DNA from: Symbiodinium natans
Taxonomy: Eukaryota; Sar; Dinophyceae; Suessiales; Symbiodiniaceae
Direction: 5' to 3'
Assembly (NCBI GenBank): GCA_905221605.1
Contig: CAJNDS010002078.1
Span: 306,001-370,000, forward strand
DNA length: 64,000 nucleotides
Shown here: piece after piece, positions 13,861 through 25,020 of the stretch
How the letters are laid out: the number at the start of each line of letters is the position of its first letter
How positions within the stretch are numbered: position 1 is the first letter of the stretch
Position numbers and translations under genes: made by a program
Notes under the pieces: model-generated
Told to the model about the DNA's origin: nothing
Databases searched by the model: none
The model's input: the letters and a program-made list of their open reading frames with translations, nothing else

Positions 13861-14200
13861 CTAATCGTTCCCCTGGGCGTAGAGTTGCTCCCCCAAATCT
13901 GCCAAGCCCTCAGAGAAAAGACTTGAATTAATTCTGTTCTCCGCCCTTCCGTCGAGGAGCGGGCTGCTACCTGGCCGCTTGCGGGGGAAGCGGCTTGGAC
14001 CAGCACAAGCATTAAGTCACCAAGAGTGGGCTTTAGCGGGCATTGAAGTTTGCATGTTGATACCGGTGGCCGGCAAAGTGAGCAGAACTTGCATCTCGGT
14101 TTCACATGCCGCACACGTTGCTTCATCAACGAACTTGTCCATCATGCACTGCCAAGGCTGGTCGCTGCCAGGGCAGCACGGAATCGGCGCATCCGTCTGG
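13861..14200 (-). CDS. 3' end of a Cys-rich protein gene, two exons
   Basis: Two - strand exons join in phase. The first (14200 to 14106, after CTGAG) reads QTDAPIPCCPGSDQPWQCMM and onward to DEATCAAC, with five or six cysteines. The second (13970 to 13861, AG followed by G) reads SSPLLDGRAENRINSSLFSE onward and ends at TAG. The join uses a GT donor after a split TGT codon, giving another cysteine. An extracellular or zinc-binding role is possible but not shown. The same boundary at 14200 also looks like a + strand GTAGGT donor, so strand is not fully certain. Upstream exons were not found. Confidence 0.5.
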
Positions 14201-14260
14201 CTCAGGTAGGTCCCCGGGAGTTTCAAGGAAATTAGGCATATGTGTAGATAGAGAGAAAGA

Positions 14261-14341
14261 CATATACATATATATATATATGTACATATACATACACGTG
14301 TATACATACATACACACACACACATATATATATATATATAA
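14261..14341. repeat. Compound TA/CA microsatellite
   Basis: Alternating (TA)n, TACA and (CA)n tracts, ending in a second (TA)n. The Tyr-Ile and Cys-Val rich open frames on both strands here are repeat artefacts. Confidence 0.95.
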
Positions 14342-14399
14342 TTTCAAGCAGAGGGAGACTCCTTACAGACGGGTGGGTTAAGAGACTGACGCCGAATAA

Positions 14400-14522
14400 G
14401 CACCCCGCCCCCCCTCCCCCCTCCCTCTTTCTTTCTTTCTTTCATTCATTCTTTCTTTCGTTCTTGCTTTCTTTCGTTTGTTCTTTCTTTCTTTCGTTCT
14501 TTCTCTCTCGCTCTCTTTCTCT
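14400..14522. repeat. C-rich plus CTTT microsatellite
   Basis: A C-rich start (14400-14424) leads into imperfect CTTT/CATT/CGTT units and then CT-rich sequence, pyrimidine on the + strand. It could serve as a long polypyrimidine tract for the open frame that follows. Confidence 0.9.
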
Positions 14523-14748
14523 GGTTTAGGGAGCTCGAGATGCGACCGACTATCTCCAGGCGCTGCTGGCCTCCCGTCAGCCAGGCGCTTCAGTGATCTA
14601 GAGTTCTGTGGAGAAGTGTTACACAACAAAAACACATGCTCTGAAGATTCTGAAGTGACTGAGTCAAGATTTCGAGCATTCCGCAGTGTTGGTGTTGCAC
14701 AGTTCAGGATGAGTCTCGTCTGGCCAGTCCGTTTTCAGTCCTGGGACA

Positions 14749-14933
14749 TGTCCAGCATGCGTATTAGCCCCGAGGCCCTCCATGAATCTTTGCGTGAAAA
14801 GCAGGAGAGGATGCCATTCACTCAATCTGATGGAAGGAGCCCTGTCCTGCCTTCGCCGGAGACAAGCCGCCTCTTCCGGGCACCCAAGTTGCAGGAAGAC
14901 GCTTTCCTCGGTGGTGAAATGGTTGAACAGTAG
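14749..14933 (+). CDS. Candidate last exon, unknown protein
   Basis: A long open frame ends at TAG and its last part reads as a charged, soluble C-terminus (ISPEALHESLREKQERMPF onward to LGGEMVEQ). Possible acceptor CAG near 14754. No family recognised. The opposite strand also carries a plausible coding frame (14822-15025), so this is weak. Confidence 0.3.
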
Positions 14934-16360
14934 AATTTTCCTGTTCGGATCTGTGCAGACAGTCGCCGAGCAAGGGCATCGTTGAGCTTGAAGCTGTCAT
15001 TTTTGTTGTTTTTGCCCGTCGCCACTTCGCCCTGCTGGCCGCTGTTGTGTTGCCCGCGACTGGCAAACCATCAGGCTTTTCCACGGAGCTTTGCTGATGG
15101 CGTTGCGAGAGGTTGCAGAGGAGGCACACTTGATGCATTGATATACTGATGGGCGTGCGAAGCTAAGGCCGCCTGTGTATTTATTGCTTGTAGGTTTGGA
15201 TAGATCACGGCAATGCTTGTCCTCGTTGTGAAGTTCACCTTTGGTCTGCAGTAGGGGCGGCCAACGCATGCTAGTAGCGGGTATCAGTATCTGGCTACGT
15301 TGCCAATTGCCGCCCTGGAGCGTCACTTCCCAGGACCTGATTGCACAACGCTGCGCGTCGGAGGCGCGGAATGTGGTTTGCGAGCATTTGCGACAACATT
15401 GCCTCTTGACTTGAGTTCCGCAGCTGTGCCACGAGGTAGGCCGCACAACACGTGGGAACTGGAGCAGTAGTCAGGACTCAAATTGTAAGCGTATCAAGCT
15501 TCGACATCTTCGACGCCTCTCCTTTGGATTTGTTTTTCCAAAAGTCAGACAATGGCGCAAGAAGTTGAGTCTCAGTTGATGCTTGCCTCTCTATTTCGCT
15601 GCGCACATGTATTCGTCATATTCGGCTTGACTCATGGAGGCCCAATTCTGTTCCAAGGCAGGGTGTTATTTTTGGGGGACAACTACGGTACCGCTGGGGA
15701 CACCTTTGACGAGGCTCCTGAAAAGGACTCCCCAAAAGACTTGGTTTGCCACAAACCCGGCACGTGCTTCGTAATATGCTGAGCACCAGGTCAGGTCAGA
15801 GTCTCCACATCCATCTGCTTGCCACTGCCTGCCTAGGTACGCTTCAAGCCCGGCATCTTGTATTCGATCTTCAGGGATCCTGATAACCTGAGCTTTCCAG
15901 TTCGACGGATGTCTTGCGATCATATTCCTTTCGATACTGTTCGGTCGTGGAGTGATCATGACAAAACCCCCGCACTGTGTCACACATTTTGTGGCTTGTG
16001 TTCCCATGGACTAAGGAAGCTTCAGCTGTGGCTTCAGCACGCGGCCCGGACTCAAGCGGCACGCTGGGCACAAGCCTTGTCGCTATCAGGCTCGATGACT
16101 TGTGGTTCGGTTCAGGTTCCGGCTTCCTGGGTCCCAGCACATAGGCCACAGGCAGCATGGGAGTGAAGTCTGAAACGCCTCCCCAACCTTAGAGTCCTTA
16201 GAGTGACGAACAAGAATGCCCTCCTGCAGGGGCGGTTGGTGACATCCTCGAGGGCATCGGTTCTGGCGAATGTACTTGTGAGAGCGCGCCCTGCCTGGAA
16301 AGTTTATACGTATGACTGTACAAACGACCCAAACGACTCAAACGGTTCCCTTATCTTAAG
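14934..16360. other. No gene firmly recognised
   Basis: Open frames occur on both strands, including two - strand frames of about 110-150 codons (14997-15446 and 15666-16007). None shows a domain and none could be bounded by splice sites. Confidence 0.35.
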
Positions 16361-16505
16361 GTGTCTTGGAGACCCGCACAGCAAAGGCTGCAGAGGAGCC
16401 TGCTGCAGAACCTGACGCAAACGAGGCCACGCAGGCACAGCCGGCAGATCCTCAGCCGGAGCCGGGGCCTTATCCCGGGAGTCAACTCCTGGGCGAGGAA
16501 CAGAT
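16361..16505 (+). CDS. Candidate exon, Ala/Glu/Pro-rich protein
   Basis: After an AAG acceptor followed by G, the frame reads VLETRTAKAAEEPAAEPDAN and continues Ala/Glu/Pro/Gln-rich to LLGEEQ, ending at a GTGAGC donor. Such composition suggests a disordered linker. Further Glu-rich frames at about 16600-16690 may be a later exon, but their frame is not fixed. Confidence 0.5.
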
Positions 16506-17113
16506 GTGAGCAGCGGGCGTTATATTCGGTGTGTCTTCAAGGATTCAGCTTTCTGGTGATGTTACTGTTATTGCGATGCTTGGGCATTCAATCAAGTCGG
16601 AAGCCTCATCTTCCAAGGACGAGCCAGAGCCCCAAGGAGGTGGAGGAAGAGCAGGAAGAGCTGCGGAATGAGGATGAGGACTTGCTTAATAAAGGAAGAG
16701 GCCGTCGCTCACCAAGACCATGCAGTCTGACTACGTGCAGTGTAGGGCTGGGATGCCACGAGACCCCAAAGTCTCTGATTCGCAGCGCTGCAATGGCCTT
16801 CACGCTTCTGCGCTGACACATGTCCTTGCAGGAGTCGGGTCCTCGCCAGCAGCGTCTCCATGCGCCTCTGGGAAATTTCTGCTCGAGAGTGGGTCATGTT
16901 TGTCTTCATGGCTGGAGGAATGAGGATACACAATCAAACAATATTACAAGCCTTAGCACCCCTTGGATAGCCTCTTGGCACTCGCAAACTGGCAAGGGTG
17001 CTCGTTTCCTCCATCGCAAGCACCAGTACTGGCCTGGGCAAGTAGTGTACAGACTTGCCTGCAGGTGGTTAGGTCGAAAATATACCTTCATGCAAGCTAA
17101 GGTGTTTTTGCAG

Positions 17114-17204
17114 TCGCCCGGCCTGCCCAAAGAGCTGCTCGGCGTGTTGCACAGGTCCCCCCATGCGTTCCACACCAGAGCCAAGTTCCGGCAAGCCTTG
17201 TCAG
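17114..17204 (+). CDS. Candidate exon, unknown protein
   Basis: Bounded by TTTTTGCAG and CAG/GTACAT. It reads SPGLPKELLGVLHRSPHAFH and on to AKFRQALS. Splice signals are canonical and the acceptor has a good pyrimidine tract. It may belong with the exon at 16361. No family recognised. Confidence 0.5.
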
Positions 17205-19505
17205 GTACATGGCACAGCCCATGTTCTATTCGGGGTGATGACCGGGTTCACAAAGTCGGGATGTTCTCGCACCGTGACCTTTCAATCGCATTGTTGAGTC
17301 GTTTTTCCCAGTGCCATGTTCCTGGATACCCCAAGGAGTGAGGCTGCAGCCAGTGCTGGTGCTACAGCGAGCCGCAAAGCTGCACCATAGCTTGGCGGAG
17401 TGGCCGCGGGATGGGAGCTTGCCCCCATCCACGTCTCGTTGATGTTGCCGGCCAAGTCCAAAGCCCTGGTGAGTGTGTCCAAGGTGGCGCCTTTCCGCCG
17501 TTCGACCCTGCCACAGTTCGGGCGCGTGCAAGCCTACAGCCGCAGGCGCGGAGGGTGACAAATCATTCGGCTGTCGTGGCAGTGCTGACTTTCCGCCGAT
17601 TGACTGGCCTTATTGAGTTGTGGCGAGGCCTGGCAGTCCCGGGACGCACCGCAGACTTTGCGAATGCTGTCGCTTGGTCAGGCCTTGAGGAAATTCCTTT
17701 TCCTTTACAACGTCCGGACCCTTAATGTTCTTGCAGTTGCCTCCCTTTTGCAGCCATCCAAGCCACGGTCATTGGTGTTTTTTGTAGGGTCAAACCTCAT
17801 TATGTCAGCATTGCTCGATTTCAGCGCAAGATCCCAGCAAGCAAAACTTGAGATATTCTGCAGTTTCCCCGGTGAGGTTCGCAGTTTCACAGCAGGGCCT
17901 TATCCGGATCAGCGGCCACTGGGCAGCTGCAGGACGTGAAGTTCTACCAGAGAAGCAGGCGAGACTCAAGCTACATCATATAAACTCGCAGTCTCGTCTT
18001 ATATCTCGCTAGAAAGAGCTTTTCCGGCCTGTGCCAATCCTTTTCCGCAAATGCGGTCATCAACACCCATGCCTCTTTTGGTGGATCTAGTGAAGACCTT
18101 GTTGGTGCGCAAGCCACCCGACAGGCATAAGTCATGCACACTTCGAGATGTTACTGACGTTGAGATTAAAGAAGGGTGCAGCGTCGAGTGCTGTAGAGCG
18201 TGGTAGATTCCGTTGACCTTCCGATTCCCGCCATGCAGCGGATCATCAAGCTCGACTAGCTGGGCAGGAAGGTTTTTTACGTTTCGTGTGTCGCCTAGCT
18301 AAATGCCAGTTGATCCAGAATCCAGAGCAGGCCCGGGTCAACATCACTGCGAAGGCGGAGGTGGCACCTGGATTGCAACGGCAAAAGCCCTCCTGCTCGA
18401 TTCAAGCTCGATTCAAGCAGATCCTGTAGCTACGGTCTGGGCGTCCGCATGGGAGGTCCCCTTGTCTTCTGTTAGCTCCATCGCTGCCAAGTCTTTCTGA
18501 CTGCGCTGCCAGCTTCTGTTTGCAATTTCCCGTCCTCCCAAGGTGCTTCACTGGCCCAGGTCAGCTCGGCCTTCATCCAACGATGTCCAGGCACTGCGGA
18601 AGCCGGGTCGTGTTGGGTTTTTTTGTGCTCGGTCCGCATGTCTGCTCTGGAGCAGCAAACCTCCTGCTATCTGGAATGCAGAAGAGTCCCTGGTAGGTGG
18701 AGTTCATTTCGCATCAGATTTGGCCTCCGCTCCCCCGCAAGCCAGCTGGGGCAGGCAAGGGCTGATTGTCTCTGCTGTGTCGAATTGTCGAAGTTTGGCC
18801 TCAGCACCTCCTTGCGCCAAGAATCTGGTAAGAGGTGCAGGCGGACTTCTGACAAGGCGGAGTGACACCAAACTGCGAACACCATGCAGGAGCCGCCGTT
18901 CACCTTCTTAATTAGCTTTGTTGATTTGATGCTTGCGGAGGAGGCGTTTGGGAAGCAGCTGGGTGCAGCAAAATGATGAGCCCTTCGGACAAAAGTACAG
19001 CTCGTGATCCGAACATCGCTGGTCCTTGTCAAGCAGAAGTCGAATTCTTTGACTTTGAGATTTGAACAAAAACTCGCGTACTCGCTAGCTTTAGTTCCTG
19101 TTGCTCGACGAGCATTGGCTGCTCAGGCTGCGTTGGTGGGAGCGACAAGTGGCAGGTAGAGGATCGGCTCGGTGCGCATGGCTTGGTTGCTTTAATGGCG
19201 CAGGGCGTGCTGAAGCCCACCCTACCATGGTGTATACTCGTAGACTGTCAGCTTCGGCTTTCTAAGATTGCGGTTCTGCAGTTGCTGATGCCCTGCAGAA
19301 GGCTTTAACTTGTTTCCACTGCAATCACCACCACCAGTGCAACGTTCGTGTCGCGATGGGCACATGACCAAAGATGTTGTTGTAGTATTGAGGGAGACGT
19401 TTAAGCTCCGAGCTTTGAGTTTCTGTTGCTCCTCCCAGTGTGTGGTGCATAAGGTGCGGCTCTCAGGTGCAAGAGTGTGCCTTATCGCAAGCAAGTTCTT
19501 TCCAG
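17205..19505. other. No gene firmly recognised
   Basis: A + strand frame of about 108 codons at 17613-17939 reads plausibly as protein (Leu-rich) but competes with another frame over the same bases. A - strand frame of about 120 codons lies at 18667-19032. Neither was bounded. Confidence 0.35.
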
Positions 19506-19634
19506 GATGGCTCTGGAGAAGAAGCCCTGCAGCTGTCTCCAACGCGCCCAGCGAAGAGGATCGAATGGACTCGCTGTGGCGCATTCTTTGCAGCTCCCAC
19601 TCGCATTTATATGGAGACTCCAGGGAACTCTTAG
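19506..19634 (+). CDS. Candidate last exon, unknown protein
   Basis: After TTCCAG, starting with G, a 42-residue frame reads DGSGEEALQLSPTRPAKRIE and ends APTRIYMETPGNS before TAG. Composition is protein-like, but both other forward frames and one reverse frame are also open. Confidence 0.35.
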   Translation, partial: DGSGEEALQLSPTRPAKRIEWTRCGAFFAAPTRIYMETPGNS

Positions 19635-19639
19635 CAACT

Positions 19640-21859
19640 GAACTTACCTCAAGCCGAACTCAAGTATTGCGGCTAGCGCGTTGCCTACGCTGCTTGTCGT
19701 GTGGCTTATAGGTGTCAAGCCGTGAGGGCCGACTTTGGGTGCGGGGGAGGGGAGGAGCGGGGGGGGGGGCAACAGCGTGCGGAAGTCCATGCACTTGTAT
19801 ACTTGTGAAGGCATTACGTCGTTCGGCGCTGGATCAGATAGGTGATTAGGGCAGAGTTGTGCAAGAAGTCGGTTGCCTTATGGCCAGAATCAGGTGGCGT
19901 GGAGTGGAGCGCACCTCCCGATGACTCAGGCTTGGCAGCTGGTCAGGAGAAGCATCGGAGCTAAGCGCCGCACATGTATAAGTATCATATGCATGTATAC
20001 AAATCGATGTTTGCGCAGGCAAAACTTACAGACATGTGGCGGACTACGGGCTTGCCACCCTCAACCACTTGTTGAAGATCTGAAACTCTGACATTACCAA
20101 TAAACACAGGAAGGATGTGCTGGTTTAGAAGGGCATGACGATGCATGAGGATGTCCCAGCTTCAGAGTTTGAGCCGCCAACAGTACTGTGCTTGCAGGAC
20201 AGCGAGGGTACTGTTGTTCTTCCAACACAGCTCGGGCAAACTCGCCCCCACCTTAGGCGTTAGCTTTGTTGCAAGCGCCCATCGGCATAACGCATGTGCG
20301 CATTTGTGCGACTACTCACCAGCCCACGGACCCGATGTCACACCAGCCCATGGGTTCGATGTCCCTTATGGCTGAGGCTGGTCCCCACCGGTCGCTTTGC
20401 CGGCTCTGGATCCTTCACAGCAGCAGCAGTTCCAACCGAGGCTGTGGCCAGAGCCTCTGCATCTTGAAAGTTCTTCCCGAGCTTAGACCTCTTGTTACGC
20501 AGAGCTGTGCTTTACGGCAGGCATCTTCCAGCCGCCAGCGGCAACTTGTCACCAGTTTCATGCCGGTCTGCGCTGGTTCAGTATGAAAAGTTGGGAACGA
20601 CAGCACGGCTGAGAGTTATTGACAACTGAAGACATGTGTAGAGTACCCTGGCAGACTGCACCGTCCGAGGCGATCTCTTTCAGGCTGTCGGCCGGAAGCT
20701 TGCTTCGATACAGGCGCCTGCTTGTCCTTGGTTGGATCCTTTTCCTGAGGGGGGGGGAGTTGTGTGCAAGGACCCCGATCTTCCTTTGAGTCCTGCTTCA
20801 TACCTACTAAGCCCTACTACTTGTCGTCGTCAGTCCTGCCAGTTCTGACAAAGCCAAGCTTGCGATTGCAAGTCCGTGGCAAAGGCCGGAGGCTGCGTGG
20901 GTCTCCTGGGGCCTATCGCCAACATGGTGCCGGACAGCCTCAGTGTTGCTCCTGGTGTCGGCAGCAGTGGTATTTGCACTTCAGGGGCTCAGGCGAAGCA
21001 ACGCAAACTGAGCATCTCGCTGTCCCTGCTTGAAATTTAGTGGAGAAGCACCAAGTTGTGCGACCGACTTATGTTGCCGAGAAACTGGGGATGGGAGTGC
21101 ATATGTGCTGGTCTCCCACCAATGAAGACGCCAGCCCTCTGCGTGCAAACGTAACTGCAGGCAGTACTTTGATGCATAGCTAACATGCGGGCAGATTTCG
21201 AGTCTCACTCGCTGATTGCAAGCGCAGGGCAAGCGCGGAGCACCAACGAAGCTAACAAGGGAAGGGATTCCGACTGGTACTTGTAGTGCTCCAGAAGAGT
21301 CAAGTGCTTTGGCAGATGGCATGTCGTGGCCCTGCCAGGAATCCACGCCACTGGACGAAGAGGCTGCTTTGCCCGGACGGTGTACTTTCCGTCCACGCTA
21401 TGTCCGCTATGTTTTGGTTTTCGGCTCTCGCATGGGTCACGCTTGTAGGCAACGTGGACGGTAAGCGTGCCCGTTGTTGGTTCCACCGTCCAACATTCTG
21501 CACCGAGAGAATTGTGTAACGAATTCGATACACCGGAGACTAGAGGATTTATGCAGGACCTGTGTGCTGTGGCACATTGGCCTGTGCAGCTTAGATTGGG
21601 AGGACAGACAGAGTCAGTAAGGATTCTTCAAGTACTGGACAACAACTGCACCACAATCGTGACATGCCCTCTGAGGTCCTTTCTGCTGCAGTGCAAGCTG
21701 CAGCAGTTGCCGCCTCCGCTGCAGCTCACGCACCAAGGGCGGCGCTGAGGGCGCTGGAGGTGCGGGAAGTAGTTAGCTGCAACATGGCATTTGCCAGAAT
21801 TGGAATGTTGCAGAACTGTAACCAACAACCAGGGTCCAGCATTGTGTAGACGAAAACAG
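19640..21859. other. No gene firmly recognised
   Basis: Contains G-rich runs at 19742-19770 and 20750-20758. A 61-codon Ala-rich frame at 21664-21849 and several mutually overlapping frames at 20980-21490 could not be decided. Confidence 0.35.
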
Positions 21860-22015
21860 GATGTTTATGCCCTCTGTGATCTTGCACGCGAGGTTGCACT
21901 CAGACGAAACCCCCAACAGCTTGGCGCTGCCTTCCTGACTGCACTCTATGGTGGCACAGGAGGTTTGGCACAGGCAGCGTGGTGCGGCAGTCGCGCTGCG
22001 GGGGGCAACAACCTT
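21860..22015 (+). CDS. Candidate exon, unknown protein
   Basis: A 156-nt in-phase block after AACAG, starting with G, reads DVYALCDLAREVALRRNPQQ and continues through a Gly/Ala-rich part to GGNNL before GTAGTA. Looks like a helical segment followed by a small-residue loop. No family recognised; the - strand is also open. Confidence 0.4.
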
Positions 22016-22570
22016 GTAGTAACCGCTGTTGTGCATCGATGTGGGAAATGTTCGGGTCTGGCTGTCCAAATGGCGGTTGAACGGCGCAGTCGTACTAAAT
22101 TACTAGTAGCTGGCAAGCCCTTTCCAGGCAGACGTGTTGCGGCGGTCTTGGCTGATGGCGGCTGCAGCCCGGAAGCTCCTCAAGCAGAAGCGTGCCTTGC
22201 AGGTTCATGTTCTCTACTCATGACAGTGCAGACAGCCGTGCAGACAACTGCGCTCGAGAGTAGAGTAGCAGCATCTGGCAGGCGGAGCGCGAACGCGGCC
22301 AGTGCCCGTGATGCACTGGATAAACTATGAAGGACCTGTACTCGTATAGGTTGTATGAGTATTTGGCCGCAACCCAAACAAAAGCAAAGTGAGCTCGCTC
22401 AATTGTTAGCTGTGCTCTCTTCCCTTTGTGGCCACACCTCAAAATATTCAAAGTGATCCTGTTTAGAGTATACCCCCACAAAGCGACGATAAAGAAGACC
22501 TACAAGACCCCGAATGAGAGCACACGAACATTCCATACCGTGCGCGCCTGCTTTTGCGACCACCCTGCAG

Positions 22571-22686
22571 GTTCGACGCCGGCAAGCTGGGAATGCTCTC
22601 GGAGCAGTTGCTTTTCTGGACGGCTAGGGAGCGGAAGCGCTGGCTTCGGACCTCAGAAGCTTGGCCTTGCTGTCCGGTTGTTGGAG
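22571..22686 (+). CDS. Candidate exon, unknown protein
   Basis: After CTGCAG, starting with G, the frame reads FDAGKLGMLSEQLLFWTARE and on to WLRTSEAWPCCPVVGG, ending at a GT donor in phase 1. The mix of Trp, Glu and Arg is typical of real coding sequence. A following region at 22900-23090 has three open forward frames and was not resolved. Confidence 0.5.
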
Positions 22687-23258
22687 GTTATGGAGTGGAG
22701 GGTTCCAGGATGTTCCGCAGTTCAATGGAAGTTTGCCCCGAGCCCTGCTATCCAGGAACGTGATCGAATGGGGCTGACTTTTCTTGGTGGCACCACCAGC
22801 CAAGCTCCTTGACCAAACCATGCGCACAGCGCCAGCAGCGGTTGCTCCATGGTTTTTATTTGCTTGCGGGATTTTGCAGATGTGACAGAACAAGAGCTTC
22901 ATGTTGTCCTGCGTGCTTGATCTTGCAGCTGGCGGTGAGCTGGTCCTTCCCGCGATTGACACAACTGCCGACATACCAGGCATCAGTCCAAGACATGCCA
23001 TTGGCTGAGGCCCCTTTCTGGGGCATCTTGGACGTGGGATCCAGCAGCACCAGCCCGGCCAAGTCGGCCAAGTCCGGCCTAGCTGCCTAGCTGCATATGG
23101 CCCAGAACGCTGTAGCCAAGAGAGGTGGCTATCAGACTATCAAAAGCTAAAAAACGAGTATGAATTTAGGACCAAACCAAAGTCAAGGCAGGATTAGACA
23201 GCAACACAATTCTGCAAAGAGGAAGTGGAGCCGAAAGAGACCTAGGAATGAAGGAAGG

Positions 23259-23335
23259 ACGGGAAGGAAAGGAAGGAAGGCGGTAAGGAAAGGCCAGACA
23301 CAAAGACAATATATATATATATATGTATATATATT
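23259..23335. repeat. GGAA and TA microsatellites
   Basis: Imperfect GGAA/GGAAGG units run into a (TA)n stretch at about 23311-23335. Confidence 0.9.
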
Positions 23336-23347
23336 AAATCAATAATC

Positions 23348-23419
23348 GTCTATACGTGTGTACATACGGAGAACTGGATGTCATAAGATTTGTCTATACG
23401 TGTGTACATACGGAGAACT
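23348..23419. repeat. 28-bp direct repeat, two copies
   Basis: The same 28-bp word (starting GTCTATACGTGTGTACATAC) occurs at 23348-23375 and 23392-23419, 44 bp apart. It contains the local inverse symmetry GTATAC/GTGTAC. Function unknown. Confidence 0.85.
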
Positions 23420-24054
23420 AGATAGCATAGGAAGGACATCAAGAAAGAAAGGCTGCCGCCAGAAAGAAGTATCGAGAAGCACATGAAGACATGGAGAACT
23501 TCCCACCCGACCCAGCCTCCTCCCCTGACGCGAGGAAATTCAATGAACATCTCGATATCTTAGAGGCTTCCTTGTTTAATAGCTAAACAAAAACGTATTG
23601 GTGGAATTGGGGTTTTGATTTATTGTTGACCCTTTCTAGACTTGTCTTTGATACCTGGATTTGATTTGATGCTACACGTTTGATTTGTAATCAATCACCC
23701 TGCCATAACTGCTGCGCTTGCTTCTACGGGGATCTTCGGTGTACGTATGTCTTTTGCGCTCGAGCCAGTTGCGAAGGAGGTCTACAGGAGATCGGTCAGG
23801 CGTTCGTTAGGCAGAAACCCAGAGCAAGAGTGAATGGGCAGAAGAAGTGGGGCATGGCACATGGCACGTGCAAGGATTCCACCGTTGAGATGGAGCTGCA
23901 GGACATGGATGCAAGCTTCTTGGCTGGGGAACGACACGAGAGGAACTCCTCAGAACCGCCACCGTCACGCTACATGACGAACAGGAGGGTAGCCTGCCCA
24001 TTTTTCAGCTTGCCCGTCTTTGACACAGAACTGATCGTGCATGCAGCATGCAAG

Positions 24055-24155
24055 GATTTGGTGCGTGCTTCGCAAGGGGCAGCGGGCAGAACTGGGTGGA
24101 CCCCGAGACCGTGCACAGGACAGACACCAGCGACACCAGTTCGGATGACCAATGA
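24055..24155 (+). CDS. Candidate last exon with acidic Ser tail
   Basis: After GCAAG, starting with G, the frame reads FGACFARGSGQNWVDPETVH and ends DTSDTSSDDQ before TGA. The acidic serine tail is a common C-terminus of nuclear or phosphorylated proteins. Another forward frame of 177 codons (23680-24213) overlaps, so frame is uncertain. Confidence 0.4.
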
Positions 24156-25020
24156 CTGCGGAAGATGGCACTGGCAACGTGTCATGTCGACAGGTGGTGT
24201 GACAGAGGTGTGACGATCCGGAGTGCTTAGCATGTTCGCGCCCGCTGTTGGGAAACAAGCGTGGCATCTTTGCGCGAGAGGAGCCCAACAAACGCGACAA
24301 ATGGGGGCGGCTGCCAAGGCACACAGCACTGCATGGTGCCAGGGCTTGCGCCTCGACTCATTCTTGCAAATGACAGCTGTGGCGACCTTGGCGCCAGGCA
24401 CATCCGGCGACCGTGTGGTTCCGTTCCACTCCAGCGCCTCCGCGCAGCCCATGGCCGCTGGGCTTGGCAACAAGACCTTAACCGCCCTTTCAAGAACACC
24501 CACAAGATTGGCGCATGTCAACTGTCAGAACAGTTTCGCACAGTTACGGCACATAGATCCAGCGACAGGTCGTCACAGAGGTAGATGCCTCCGACGAGTT
24601 CCACTCCAGGCCAGCACCTCCACTATCGAGAGGCCGACGGGCTTTCGCGCTGCTTTCTTTGGCCAAGTGAACACGAGATACCACGTGTCTGCTTGCATAC
24701 TTCGGCGGACACCAAGCTGGTCAGGCTCCACCTGTCTTGTTCAGGTGTTAAATGGCAAAGCAGCTGGCAAGTTGCTCCCCAAAGTTGACTCGGTTGGATG
24801 TTGCAGTAGAATGGGATTGGACAGTCCGTGCCCTGCGTCTCGTGAATGCGGCGTGGGAACCGGGGAACTTTGTCACACCCGTGTGCTTGTAGGCCGTGTG
24901 CGTACTGACGCAGGCAGCGACCCTGATGCGCCGGAGATGGACAAAGCAGAAGGCGTAGCTGAACCCTGCACGATCCTGCCTTTCATGGCTTAGCCTGGCT
25001 TTGATTAGCTTGCAGCGTAG
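24156..25020. other. Overlapping long open frames, undecided
   Basis: A 256-codon + strand frame (24223-24993) and a 183-codon - strand frame (23970-24521) overlap. Neither shows a domain. A block near 24893-24990, after TTGTAG and starting with G (acidic, GSDPDAPEMDKAEG), may be an exon of the gene that follows. Confidence 0.35.

Noticed and set aside
24223-24993. 256-codon + strand frame
   Set aside because: No domain; composition changes along its length and a 183-codon - strand frame overlaps. At most its last part may be an exon.
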